A stretch of DNA of 64,000 nucleotides from contig CAWUIB010000005.1 in NCBI GenBank assembly GCA_963922335.1, positions 62,001 through 126,000 on the forward strand. Direction: 5' to 3'. The position numbers and the translations under genes were made by a program. Each line of letters begins with the position of its first letter. Within the stretch, counting starts at the first letter, position 1. A model generated the notes under the pieces. It worked only from the letters and a program-made list of their open reading frames with translations. It was not told where the DNA came from and searched no databases. The stretch comes from CALBPI01 sp963922335. Lineage in GTDB: Bacteria; Pseudomonadota; Gammaproteobacteria; Steroidobacterales; Woeseiaceae. Shown here piece after piece: positions 16,763-25,410 of this stretch.

Positions 16763-17364
16763 GCATGCCAGAACTGAGCGACAGCATTTCGTTATTTGGG
16801 ACCGAGTACACGGTGCCAGCGATTGTGCTCCTGTTGATCGTGGTTGTGCTGGTCGTTGGACTGGTCATTCTCGTTTGGCGTCGTAAGCGACCCGCGACCC
16901 TACAGAGCACGATTTCTGCGATTGCCTTCGAGCATTTGCAAAATGTGGTGCTGCCGAAAGCGGATGACGGCGAGATTCATATTGAACATCTCGTCCTTAC
17001 GGCGGGCGGCATCTATGTCATCGATCCGAAGCTCGTCAGCGGCATCGTATTCGGTAGTGACAAGATGCATGACTGGACGGTCCTCGATCAGGGGCGTCGC
17101 TATACGATCGCTAATCCGCAAGGACCTCTTTTTGATCGTGTGGCCGCGGTCCGGCAGGTGGTTTCCAGTATCCCCGTCAAGGGCTGCATCGTGTTCGGGC
17201 CCGAAGCGGATTTCACCAAAGGATTGCCATCGCACGTCTACACAGAAACCAGCCTTAAAGCTGAGGTGCCGAAGGTGGACAGTATACGAGCGAATCAGCT
17301 GCGCGCCGCATTCGATCCAGAGTGGCAGAAGCTCTGCGAGGCAGCGCTGATTGGGGCCTATTAG
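16759..17364 (+). CDS. membrane-anchored NERD-domain protein
   Basis: 201 residues. One N-terminal membrane helix (about 17-42, AIVLLLIVVVLVVGLVILVW) is followed by a basic stretch and a NERD (nuclease-related) domain: AFEHLQNVVLPKADDGEIHIEHLVLTAGGIYVIDPK, then a strand with VKGCIVFGPEADF. The IDHLVLT-type Asp is replaced by IEHLVLT, and the usual Asp-x-K reads IDPK where many members have VExK, so nuclease activity is uncertain. It overlaps thrC by four bases (ATGA), so it is read with the threonine operon without any obvious link in function. It ends convergently with tatD. Confidence 0.75.
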   Translation: MSMPELSDSISLFGTEYTVPAIVLLLIVVVLVVGLVILVWRRKRPATLQSTISAIAFEHLQNVVLPKADDGEIHIEHLVLTAGGIYVIDPKLVSGIVFGSDKMHDWTVLDQGRRYTIANPQGPLFDRVAAVRQVVSSIPVKGCIVFGPEADFTKGLPSHVYTETSLKAEVPKVDSIRANQLRAAFDPEWQKLCEAALIGAY

Positions 17365-18152
17365 CCGGCGTCATCAAATCCGAAAAAGGTTGCCGCCGCG
17401 GCGGAGGTCTGCTCAGCGAGTGTTTCGATGCTGACCTCTCGCGCTTGCGCAACGACTCGCGCCACTTCGACTAGATGCGCGGGTTCACAGCGCCGCGATT
17501 TCGGTTTCGGACGAAGGGTTCTCGGCAGTAAATACGGTGCGTCTGTCTCAATCAAAAGACGATTGGTTGGTACCTGCTTGACGAGGTCTAGAAGATGCGA
17601 CCCGCGGCGCTCATCGCAGATCCACCCGGTGATGCCGATGTAGAAGTCTTCGGCGAGATAGGCTTCAAGCTCAGTAGCGCCCGCTGTGAAGCAGTGCGCG
17701 ACGATCCGCGAGATACCGGCCAGTCGCGGTCGAACGATTTTCATAAAATCATCGTGGGCATCGCGCTGATGCCCAAAAACCGGTAGGCCGAATTCCTGGG
17801 CGAGATCCAATTGTTGTGAGAACGCGTTGGCCTGTGCGTCTGGTGTCGAGTAGTTTCGAAAGTAATCGAGACCGCACTCGCCGGCGGCCCGCACGGCAGG
17901 GCGTCGCATCTGTTCGCGCACACGCATGTGCATGGCTTCGTCGTATTCGTCGGCGTGGTGAGGATGCACTCCAGCGGTGCAGTACAAACTTGCATGCTTG
18001 CCGGCAAGCCAGTGAGCCCGATCGTTACTCTCGACGGAGCTCCCGGTCACCACAATCCGATCCACGCCATTCTCCCGGGCGCGCTCGAGTACCTCGCCCA
18101 GGTCCTCGTCGAAACTGTCATGCGCCAAATTCGCGCCGATATCGGTAAACAT
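17361..18152 (-). CDS. tatD: TatD family metal-dependent DNase/exonuclease
   Basis: 263 residues. TatD-type TIM-barrel metal hydrolases act as 3'-5' exonucleases on single-stranded DNA and RNA. The N-terminus reads MFTDIGANLAHDSFDEDL, the TatD variant that lacks the SHCHLD motif of the YcfH and YjjV relatives. Other metal-site motifs are present: TAGVHPHHA, GECGLDYFRNY, GHQRDAHDDF, VAHCFTAG and ETDAPYLLPRTLR. An AGAGGT site precedes the ATG. Its 3' end overlaps that of the NERD gene by four bases (convergent). Confidence 0.9.
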   Translation of the reverse strand: MFTDIGANLAHDSFDEDLGEVLERARENGVDRIVVTGSSVESNDRAHWLAGKHASLYCTAGVHPHHADEYDEAMHMRVREQMRRPAVRAAGECGLDYFRNYSTPDAQANAFSQQLDLAQEFGLPVFGHQRDAHDDFMKIVRPRLAGISRIVAHCFTAGATELEAYLAEDFYIGITGWICDERRGSHLLDLVKQVPTNRLLIETDAPYLLPRTLRPKPKSRRCEPAHLVEVARVVAQAREVSIETLAEQTSAAAATFFGFDDAG

Positions 18153-18253
18153 CGCGGGTACCTCTCGCGGAAAAGGGTGATGCAGTGCACAGTTTCAAGC
18201 TCATCTGGAACTGAATGACTGTGCATGGCAGTCCCCCGCGGTAGTATTCTGCC

Positions 18254-19006
18254 ATGCGCTTTATACAACTGCTGATACTTGTTTTGGGTGTTCTGTTGCA
18301 CACAGGTGCGACAGCCGCGATGAAGGTTGCCGATCTGAAAGATCGTGAGGCCGTGATCGAGTACGCATCGCAAACGGGAGATTGGCGGTACCTGACCCGA
18401 TTGAGCATGCTGTTGGCAGACGAGAAGGCTCGTGGTGATGCGGCGCCGTTGCCACACTATTACGCGGCGTTAGCGGCCTACCGAGCCGCTGAGATTGACG
18501 AAGATGTAGAGCTGCGAGTCGGAGTCTTGCTCGATCGGTGTATCGATCAAACCAAGGCGGCACTGAAGCTGCGCCCGCAATGGTCTGAGGCGCTTGCCCT
18601 CGCCGGTGCTTGTCACGGGCTTGCAGCACAACGACAACCGTTGTCGGCGTTGATTGCTGGAAATTTTGCGGCGCGGGAGCTGAAACAGGCGTTGGTAGTC
18701 AATCCCGAGAACCCGCGCGCCAAGATGCTACAGGCTGTGACCTGGCTGCGTCGTTTCGAGGACCCGGATCGCATCGAGTTAGCTCGGCAGATGCTTGTGG
18801 AAGCAGTTGCGGGCTTCGAGCGCTTTCCGAACCCCACAATGGAAGGTGGACCGACATGGGGCGAGGAGCACGCACACTATTGGCTTGCACACATTGCGCA
18901 GCTCCAGAGGGATAAGTCTTTGGCACGGGATCATCTCGAGCAGGCGCTGCTGATCGCGCCGGATATGAAGCTTGCGCAAGTCTCGCTGGCCGAGGTCGGG
19001 CGCTAA
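18254..19006 (+). CDS. secreted TPR-like protein of unknown function
   Basis: 250 residues. The signal peptide (about 1-22) ends HTGATAAM. The remainder is helical with TPR-like pairs: PHYYAALAAYRAAEIDEDVE, DQTKAALKLRPQWSEALALA, ELKQALVVNPENPRAKMLQA and ARDHLEQALLIAPDMKLAQ. This suggests a periplasmic scaffold; I cannot name a family. There is no clear Shine-Dalgarno site before the ATG at 18254. It is divergent from tatD and precedes the VNG-repeat gene by 66 bases, with two palindromes between them. Confidence 0.75.
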   Translation: MRFIQLLILVLGVLLHTGATAAMKVADLKDREAVIEYASQTGDWRYLTRLSMLLADEKARGDAAPLPHYYAALAAYRAAEIDEDVELRVGVLLDRCIDQTKAALKLRPQWSEALALAGACHGLAAQRQPLSALIAGNFAARELKQALVVNPENPRAKMLQAVTWLRRFEDPDRIELARQMLVEAVAGFERFPNPTMEGGPTWGEEHAHYWLAHIAQLQRDKSLARDHLEQALLIAPDMKLAQVSLAEVGR

Positions 19007-19012
19007 CTAAAC

Positions 19013-19056
19013 CATTCCGTCCGGAATGACATCCAACCGATAGCTGAATTCAGCTA
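19013..19056. promoter_or_regulatory. two palindromes upstream of the VNG-repeat gene
   Basis: CATTCCG-TC-CGGAATG at 19013-19028 and the perfect 16-base palindrome TAGCTGAATTCAGCTA at 19041-19056, with centres 28 bases apart. The second ends five bases before the GGAGG site. Neither has a following T-run, so they look like operators or an mRNA structure rather than a terminator. Confidence 0.55.
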
Positions 19057-19072
19057 ATATCGGAGGATGGCT

Positions 19073-19786
19073 GTGAAAAAACGAATTCAACGGGCTGCGC
19101 TGGTAGCTCTGGGGTGCCTGATGGCCGTTGGCGCATCAGCGTCGGTTAACAAGAGCATCAAGATTGAGGCCGGTGCGACCAGCGATGGCGCCAGTACCGT
19201 TAACGGCAAGGTGAGCGTCGGCGATGGCGCCATCATCACCGGTGACGTCGAGTCGGTAAACGGTACGGTGCGGATCGGGTCCGGTGTTCAGGCCGAGGCT
19301 GTCGATAGCGTGAATGGTCGGGTTTCTGTGGGCGACGACAGCATCGTTGCGTCCGTACAGACCGTTAACGGGCGCAATGAGATCGGCGAACGCGTTCGTA
19401 TTTCGGGCGATGTCAGCACGGTCAATGGGCAGGTCTCCATTGAACAGGGCAGCACAGTCGGCGGCAATGTCGACACCGTGAACGGGAAGATCCAGCTAAC
19501 CGGGGTCGTCGTGTCCGGCGATATCGGCAATACCAACGGTGGTGTTTACCTGGACGAAGGCACTCGAGTCAGTGGTTCCGTTGTGGTTCGCAAGACGAAA
19601 AGCTACGGCTGGAGTTGGGGCAAGAAGAAGTCCAAGCCGATCGTCGTCATCGGTCGCAACGTGGTGGTTGAAGGACCATTGGTGTTCGAACGTGAGGTTG
19701 AACTTTACGTGCACGAAACCGCGCAGATCTCAGAAGTGCAGGGTAAGAATATCGAGATGCAGCGCTATAGTGGGGACAAACCATAA
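19073..19786 (+). CDS. exported VNG-repeat protein, bactofilin-like beta-solenoid
   Basis: 237 residues from GTG 19073, six bases after GGAGG (19062-19066); ATG 19067 abuts that site and is too close. The signal peptide ends near VGASAS. Residues of about 42-170 are seven copies of an 18-19 residue repeat starting VNG (last TNG), each with a V/I-x-I/V-G turn pattern like KVSVGDGAIITGDVES. This is the hallmark of a right-handed beta-solenoid as in bactofilins (polymer-forming proteins), but bactofilins are cytoplasmic and this protein is exported. The tail (VVRKTKSYGWSWGKKKSK and an acidic/hydrophobic end) is not repetitive. Function unknown; an envelope scaffold is one possibility. Confidence 0.8.
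   Translation: MKKRIQRAALVALGCLMAVGASASVNKSIKIEAGATSDGASTVNGKVSVGDGAIITGDVESVNGTVRIGSGVQAEAVDSVNGRVSVGDDSIVASVQTVNGRNEIGERVRISGDVSTVNGQVSIEQGSTVGGNVDTVNGKIQLTGVVVSGDIGNTNGGVYLDEGTRVSGSVVVRKTKSYGWSWGKKKSKPIVVIGRNVVVEGPLVFEREVELYVHETAQISEVQGKNIEMQRYSGDKP
19199..19584 (+). repeat. VNG protein-repeat region
   Basis: Seven in-frame units of about 54-57 bases, each opening with codons for V/T-N-G. Protein-level conservation is clear while the DNA units have diverged, indicating old duplication under structural selection. Confidence 0.75.
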
Positions 19787-19821
19787 AGCGGACGCTGCCT
19801 GCGACCAATCCCCCAATCACT

Positions 19822-20538
19822 GTGGCGGTGCGCACCCATGCTCGTGCGCGCCGCCTCATTTTACGCGTCACCGAATCCGGTGAAGTGCGGCTGACGATTC
19901 CGCGTGGCACACGCCAACGTGATATTGATCATTTTTTGTACGAGCAACGCCAGTGGGTTGTGGACTCACTGCAAAGCGTGCAGAAGCTCACGGGCCCCGA
20001 TGCCCACGCTGCTCCGCATTCACTGAGGCTGGCCGCTGTCGACGAGCGCTGGAAACTCGAGTTTCGACCGGTTACTGGTGCGCGGCGCACCCGCGTCAAT
20101 CTGCGGCCATCCACTTCCGCTCGTGATTTCGTACTACGCATTGATTTCGGTTCGGAGCACGCACTCTCGCAGGCGGACCTTGCGGCGTTGGTACGTCGAG
20201 AGCTGATGCGCCGCGCCCAGCAGTACTACGAGTCCTGTATCGACCAATTGAAACCGGTCATGGGTGTCGCACCCAAGCGTATCCAGGTGCGGAATCAGCG
20301 CTCGGTATGGGGTAGCTGCTCGAGTCGTGGGACGGTCAGCCTGAACTATGCGGGGTTGTTTCTAGAGCCAAGAATTGCGCGTTACTTGTGTGTTCATGAA
20401 CTCGCGCATTTGAGGCACATGGACCACTCGGACGCTTTCTGGAAATTCGTGCTGCAATTTGAGCCCGATGCGTTGCACCTCGATACAGCACTCGGCCGGA
20501 CGCATGATGTCGTGCCGCGCTGGCTCTGGCAGTCCTAG
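19822..20538 (+). CDS. YgjP-like (DUF45) zinc metallopeptidase
   Basis: 238 residues if the GTG at 19822 is the start. The frame stays open upstream to ATA 19783 and CTG 19795, which would add an N-terminal KRTLPATNPPI segment, so the start is uncertain. The C-terminal half has the family signature: RNQRSVWGSCSSRGTVSLN, then HELAHLRHMDHSDAFW, the zinc-binding HExxH variant plus third His. Relatives are putative metal-dependent hydrolases often encoded near restriction systems, but here there is none. It overlaps the convergent DUF2333 gene by four bases at the 3' end. Confidence 0.85.
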   Translation: MAVRTHARARRLILRVTESGEVRLTIPRGTRQRDIDHFLYEQRQWVVDSLQSVQKLTGPDAHAAPHSLRLAAVDERWKLEFRPVTGARRTRVNLRPSTSARDFVLRIDFGSEHALSQADLAALVRRELMRRAQQYYESCIDQLKPVMGVAPKRIQVRNQRSVWGSCSSRGTVSLNYAGLFLEPRIARYLCVHELAHLRHMDHSDAFWKFVLQFEPDALHLDTALGRTHDVVPRWLWQS

Positions 20539-21545
20539 CCCTGGTCGAGGAGCTCGCGCAAGTCAATCACGGCTGCATTGGCACGCGATAAGTACGATGC
20601 CATTACCAGCGAGTGGTTCGCGAACATTCCGTAGCCCTTCCCGTTCAGGATCATGGGGCTACTCACTGGCGCCAGACTGGCTTCCAATTCACGAATGATC
20701 TGGCGCAGGCTGACGGTCGCATTCTTATCCTCAAGAACGTCCGCGAAATCGAACTGCGTCGCTCGTAGGAAATGCACCAGAGCCCATGCGGTACCGCGCG
20801 CTTCATAAAAGACGTTATCGATATCCCACCAGCTGGTTTTCACAATCACATCTGCGCTCGTGGACCGACCGCCACCTGCAGAAGCGGCAGAGTCCCCGGC
20901 GAGGTCTGTATTGACGCGCGTTTGTCCCACACTGGCAGTCAATCGTTGTGAGAGGTTTCCGAGGCGCTTTTCTACCAAACCGAGCCATTCGCGCAGGTTA
21001 TCCGCACGCGCGAAAAACTGAGCATCGGAATCGCCGGCATCCAACAGTCGGCTTTGGTAGTTGCGAAGCGATGCGATGCCATCACTGTATTTGGATTCCG
21101 CTGCTGGGAACATCCATGAGTCATAACCAATGAAGAACGCCGCTTCGGCGTCCAACAAATCTTGATCGGCCGTGGACTGAGATTGGGATCGGCTGTAGTC
21201 GTTTTGGAGAATCCGGGCGAGATCGCGAACCTGAAGCAAAACACCAATCTCCCAGCTTGGCATGTTGTCCAGAAACAGGCTGGGCGGTGTGACGTCATTC
21301 ACGAGCAGCCCGCCTGGTTTTTCCATCAGAGTTTCGCTGACGCGGATGAGGGTACTTGTGGTCGCGAAACCGATGGTTGCGCTCTCGTCATTGCGACTGT
21401 CGTCTACCCAGAAAATGGCTGGTTCACGCGACCAGTACCAACCGACGATCGTGGCAACGACTAGCAGAACCCCGAGACCGGTGACCAGCGGTGGTACCCA
21501 CCGCCTTTCGCTAAAAGCGAACCAATCGAAAATCTTTCCAAACAT
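20535..21545 (-). CDS. DUF2333 family membrane protein
   Basis: 336 residues from ATG 21545, which overlaps the acnA stop (TAATG); an upstream in-frame start would lie in acnA. One N-terminal membrane helix (about 18-40, WVPPLVTGLGVLLVVATIVGW) is followed by a large periplasmic domain with PGGLLVNDVTPPSLFLDNMPSWEIG, the most conserved stretch of DUF2333 as I know it. A Ser/Gly-rich insert near residue 215 and a C-terminal helical part (RATQFDFADVLEDKN) are visible. The function of the family is unknown. Coupling to aconitase is probably only positional. Confidence 0.8.
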   Translation of the reverse strand: MFGKIFDWFAFSERRWVPPLVTGLGVLLVVATIVGWYWSREPAIFWVDDSRNDESATIGFATTSTLIRVSETLMEKPGGLLVNDVTPPSLFLDNMPSWEIGVLLQVRDLARILQNDYSRSQSQSTADQDLLDAEAAFFIGYDSWMFPAAESKYSDGIASLRNYQSRLLDAGDSDAQFFARADNLREWLGLVEKRLGNLSQRLTASVGQTRVNTDLAGDSAASAGGGRSTSADVIVKTSWWDIDNVFYEARGTAWALVHFLRATQFDFADVLEDKNATVSLRQIIRELEASLAPVSSPMILNGKGYGMFANHSLVMASYLSRANAAVIDLRELLDQG

Positions 21546-24220
21546 TAGTCTGCGTCCGAGTTGACGAGCTGGCGAAGGACGTACTGCAGGATGCCACCGT
21601 TCTTGTAGTAGTCCCACTCTTTGGGTGTATCGATTCGCACTTTTGCTTGGAAAGCATGCGGTTCGCCATCGGCGTCAGAAACATCAACCCGCACAAGGTC
21701 CGGTTCAGCATTGGCCATGCCACGGATTGAGAATTGCTCATGCCCGGCGAGTCCAAGTGTCTCTGCACTCTCACCGTCCAGAAACTGCAGCGGCAAAACA
21801 CCCATGCCGATCAGGTTTGAGCGATGAATGCGTTCATAGCTCTGCGCGATCACCGCGCGCACCCCTAGCAGCAACGTCCCTTTGGCGGCCCAGTCACGCG
21901 ATGAGCCGGTGCCATACTCACGTCCGGCGATCACAATCAACGGCGTCTGCGTTTCGGCGTAGCGCATGGCTGCGTCGAAGATCGTCATTTGCTCACCGCT
22001 AGGTTGATGCCGGGTCCATCCGCCCTCGGTGCCCGGTGCCAACTGATTGCGTAATCGAATGTTGGCGAACGTGCCACGCATCATGACCTCATGATTACCG
22101 CGACGAGACCCGTAGGAGTTGAAGTCCGCAGGCTTCACACCGACCGATCTCAGGTAATCAGCGGCAGGGCTGTCCGGTGCGATGCTGCCGGCTGGCGAGA
22201 TGTGGTCTGTGGTAACAGAGTCCCCAAGCAACGCAAGCACATGTGCGCCCTCGATGTCGCCGGGCGCGGTTGCTTCGCGCGTCATACCTTCGAAGTAGGG
22301 CGGGTTCTTGACGTACGTTGAAGCTTCGTCCCACTGGTAGATTTCGCCTTCCGTAATCTTGAGTCGGTTCCAGTTGTCGTCCCCTTTGAAGACGCTGGCA
22401 TAGCTTGCCTTGAACATATCTGAATCGATGGTTCTCAGGATCGTATCCTGAACTTCAACAGGATCGGGCCAGATGTCACGCAGATAGACCGGTTCACCGT
22501 TTGAGTCAGTGCCCAGAGGGTCGTTGTGGATGTCGGCATGCATGTTGCCGGCGATCGCATAGGCCACCACGAGGGGTGGAGAGGCGAGGAAACTCATGCG
22601 TACCAAAGGATGAATCCGTCCCTCAAAATTTCGGTTTCCGGACAGTACGCTGCAACCAACAACGCCCGACTCACGCACTGCGGCATCGATCTCTGGTCTC
22701 AGTGGACCCGAGTTGCCGATACATGTGGTACAGCCGTAGCCGACGGTATGAAAGCCGAGCGCTTCCAGGTCATCGAGCAAGTCCGCTTTTTCCAGATAGT
22801 CCGTGACGACCCGTGAACCGGGCGCCAGCGACGTCTTGACCCAGGGCTTTACGCCGAGTCCCTTAGCGGCGGCGTTGCGGGCCAGGAGGCCGGCGCCGAT
22901 CATCACCGCGGGATTGGAGGTGTTCGTGCAGCTTGTGATTGCGGCAATGAGCACCGCTCCGTCAGAGATCTGCACGTCATTGGCATCAATCTGGAATGCG
23001 GCGTTACCGTCGCTATCGCGTGCTTCGACCATCGGTTCGAGGTGGCGCTTGAACGTCGCACTTGCCTCGCTGAGTGCGATTCTGTCCTGCGGTCGTTTTG
23101 GCCCTGCAATACTCGGTTCCACCGTTGCCATGTCCAACTCGAGAACGTCGGAGTACAAAGGATCTTCAGCGCCGTCCTCGCGCCACAGGCCCTGTGCTTT
23201 GGCGTAGTGCTCGATCAAGGCAACTTGCTCACCTGAACGTCCGGAGAGTTCGAGATATCGCAGCGTTTCGCCGTCGATTGGGAAAATCGCACAGGTGGAG
23301 CCGAACTCGGGCGACATGTTGCCCAACGTTGCGCGGTCGGCGAGGGGCAGGTGCGCCAACCCATCCCCAAAGAATTCAACAAATTTCCCGACGACGCCCT
23401 TTGAGCGCAGCATCTCTGTAACGGTCAGCACAAGGTCCGTTGCCGTTGTGCCAGCGGGCAATTTTCCAGTCAGTTTGAAACCGACGACCTGTGGGATGAG
23501 CATCGTGATGGGCTGCCCCAACATTGCCGCTTCGGCTTCGATACCGCCAACCCCCCAACCGAGCACGCCAAGCCCGTTGACCATCGTTGTGTGCGAGTCG
23601 GTACCCACAAGGGTGTCAGGGTAGGCAAGGCGACCTGACTCGGCGGAGACATCAAAAACTACCCGAGACAGGAACTCGAGATTTACCTGATGGACGATCC
23701 CCGTGTTAGGCGGGACCACCTTAAAGTTGTCGAATGCGTTCTGTCCCCAACGCAGAAACGCGTAGCGTTCACGGTTGCGCTGAAACTCAATCATGTTGTT
23801 CAGATCGAGGGCATTGTCGCGGCCGTAATTGTCGACCTGTACGGAATGGTCGATAACGAGTTCTGCGGGCGATAACGGATTAATCGCATCGGCTTTGCCG
23901 CCGAGCGCGACGACGGCATCGCGCATGGCAGCTAGGTCGACGACGGCGGGGACACCCGTGAAGTCCTGCAGAATAACCCGGCTTGGCGTGAAAGAGATTT
24001 CATGTTCCGGCGTCGCTGCCGGATCCCAGTTTGCCAACGCCCGAATGTCTTCGACGGTGACGTCGCGGCCATCTTCGTGGCGTAGCAGATTCTCAAGCAG
24101 GATTTTTAGGGAGAACGGCAGGCGTTCGACATGTCCGTCCTTGACGGCATTCAGTCGGTATAGCGTGAAGTCGGCACCACCGATCGAAAGGGTGTCGCGC
24201 GCGTCGAACGAATTCTTCAT
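21545..24220 (-). CDS. acnA: aconitate hydratase A
   Basis: 891 residues from ATG 24220, with GGAGGC just upstream; length equals E. coli AcnA. Interconverts citrate and isocitrate via cis-aconitate in the TCA cycle. The three [4Fe-4S] cysteines are in AITSCTNTSNP and GYGCTTCIGNSGPL. TDSHTTMVNGLGVLGWGVGG and GREYGTGSSRDWAAKG (domain 4 active-site region) are also present. It overlaps mnmA (upstream) and DUF2333 (downstream). icd and fumC, other TCA genes, are elsewhere in the window. Confidence 0.97.
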   Translation of the reverse strand: MKNSFDARDTLSIGGADFTLYRLNAVKDGHVERLPFSLKILLENLLRHEDGRDVTVEDIRALANWDPAATPEHEISFTPSRVILQDFTGVPAVVDLAAMRDAVVALGGKADAINPLSPAELVIDHSVQVDNYGRDNALDLNNMIEFQRNRERYAFLRWGQNAFDNFKVVPPNTGIVHQVNLEFLSRVVFDVSAESGRLAYPDTLVGTDSHTTMVNGLGVLGWGVGGIEAEAAMLGQPITMLIPQVVGFKLTGKLPAGTTATDLVLTVTEMLRSKGVVGKFVEFFGDGLAHLPLADRATLGNMSPEFGSTCAIFPIDGETLRYLELSGRSGEQVALIEHYAKAQGLWREDGAEDPLYSDVLELDMATVEPSIAGPKRPQDRIALSEASATFKRHLEPMVEARDSDGNAAFQIDANDVQISDGAVLIAAITSCTNTSNPAVMIGAGLLARNAAAKGLGVKPWVKTSLAPGSRVVTDYLEKADLLDDLEALGFHTVGYGCTTCIGNSGPLRPEIDAAVRESGVVGCSVLSGNRNFEGRIHPLVRMSFLASPPLVVAYAIAGNMHADIHNDPLGTDSNGEPVYLRDIWPDPVEVQDTILRTIDSDMFKASYASVFKGDDNWNRLKITEGEIYQWDEASTYVKNPPYFEGMTREATAPGDIEGAHVLALLGDSVTTDHISPAGSIAPDSPAADYLRSVGVKPADFNSYGSRRGNHEVMMRGTFANIRLRNQLAPGTEGGWTRHQPSGEQMTIFDAAMRYAETQTPLIVIAGREYGTGSSRDWAAKGTLLLGVRAVIAQSYERIHRSNLIGMGVLPLQFLDGESAETLGLAGHEQFSIRGMANAEPDLVRVDVSDADGEPHAFQAKVRIDTPKEWDYYKNGGILQYVLRQLVNSDAD

Positions 24221-25371
24221 TTTGCCTCCGATAGCTTCTGCAAGGCGTCGTATCCACGGTGCGGCTCTACGGCGTCTATCGCGCCGCCGCCAAGACATCG
24301 TTCACCGAGATAAAGGACGGCGTACTGTCCGACAGCCGCGCCCCACTGTGGTTCATCAAATCGCAGGTGAAGCCGGCCCGAATCGTCAATCTCAGCAACA
24401 CACGCCTGGTCGGGTTGTCGATGCCGGATTTTTGCGACCAGCTCGATGCCGTGCTTTAGTCCCGCCGGGGATGGGCCGACCCAATGTGGCTCGTTGCAGG
24501 TGATGGCGGCCGAGAGTAGGGCGGGATGGTCTTTACCTTGGACCACTCTCAGTGTGTTGTCGTCAAGCTGTTTGCTCGATACGTACCAAGGTGCGTCGCT
24601 CGCGTGTGACTGTCCGCCGATCCCGAGTCCCTGGCGCTGACCCACGGTGTAGTACATCAACCCGTGGTGTCGCCCAACCGTACGCCCTTGGTCGTCGACG
24701 ATGTTTCCTGGTTGGGCGGGCAGAAATTGCGAGAGAAATTCTCTGAAAGGTCGTTCTCCAATAAAGCAGATGCCTGTCGAGTCCTTTTTTTCACGATTCG
24801 CAAGACCGGCCTTCATCGCAATCTCTCGCACCTGTGGTTTGGTTAGCTCGCCCAGTGGGAAAAGCACGTTCCGAAACTGTGAGGCTTCGACCGCATGCAA
24901 GAAGTAGCTCTGATCTTTGTTCGGGTCTTTGCCCCGCAACAACAATGGCGTGTCGCCGTCCATGGCGAGACGTGCGTAGTGTCCCGTCGCAAGGGCGCTG
25001 CCGCCCAGGCGTCGAGCGAACTCTGCGAACACCCCGAATTTGATCTCTCGATTACAAAGAACATCAGGATTGGGAGTGCGACCCGCTGCGTAGCCTTTCA
25101 GAAAGTCCTCGAATACGGCGTCACGATAGTCGCTACTGAAATTCGCGTGATGTAGCGTGATCCCGAGCTGATCACAGACGAGGCGAGCGTCCTGGAGATC
25201 TTCGGCGGCACTGCAATACCCATCGTCATCTTCCCAGTTGGTCATATGCAGACCTTCTACCTGGTAGCCAGCTTGTTTCAGAAGGTAGGCGACTACTGAT
25301 GAGTCGACGCCGCCGGACATACCGACGATAACCGGGCCGGACAGATCCTCGGGTTGTGGCGGGTAATTCAT
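24217..25371 (-). CDS. mnmA: tRNA-specific 2-thiouridylase MnmA
   Basis: 384 residues. MnmA thiolates U34 of tRNA Lys, Glu and Gln. The PP-loop is VIVGMSGGVDSSVVAYLL near residue 15. The two catalytic cysteines are in NPDVLCNREIKF and KDSTGICFIGERPF. HHGLMYYTVGQRQGLGIGG is a family motif, and the C-terminal beta-barrel domain ends the protein. The tRNA-Lys(UUU) it would modify is encoded at 11900. nudJ lies 39 bases upstream, an arrangement also known in E. coli. It overlaps acnA by four bases. Confidence 0.97.
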   Translation of the reverse strand: MNYPPQPEDLSGPVIVGMSGGVDSSVVAYLLKQAGYQVEGLHMTNWEDDDGYCSAAEDLQDARLVCDQLGITLHHANFSSDYRDAVFEDFLKGYAAGRTPNPDVLCNREIKFGVFAEFARRLGGSALATGHYARLAMDGDTPLLLRGKDPNKDQSYFLHAVEASQFRNVLFPLGELTKPQVREIAMKAGLANREKKDSTGICFIGERPFREFLSQFLPAQPGNIVDDQGRTVGRHHGLMYYTVGQRQGLGIGGQSHASDAPWYVSSKQLDDNTLRVVQGKDHPALLSAAITCNEPHWVGPSPAGLKHGIELVAKIRHRQPDQACVAEIDDSGRLHLRFDEPQWGAAVGQYAVLYLGERCLGGGAIDAVEPHRGYDALQKLSEAK

Positions 25372-25410
25372 GACCCAATTTTACCCCACGCGGGCGTGGG
25401 TGGGCAGGCC

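Noticed and set aside
19067..19069. ATG 19067 as start of the VNG-repeat gene
   Set aside because: It abuts GGAGG; GTG 19073 has proper six-base spacing and gives a normal signal peptide.
24221..24298. N-terminal extension of acnA
   Set aside because: It lies inside mnmA, and the ATG at 24220 has GGAGGC upstream and gives the standard 891-residue enzyme.
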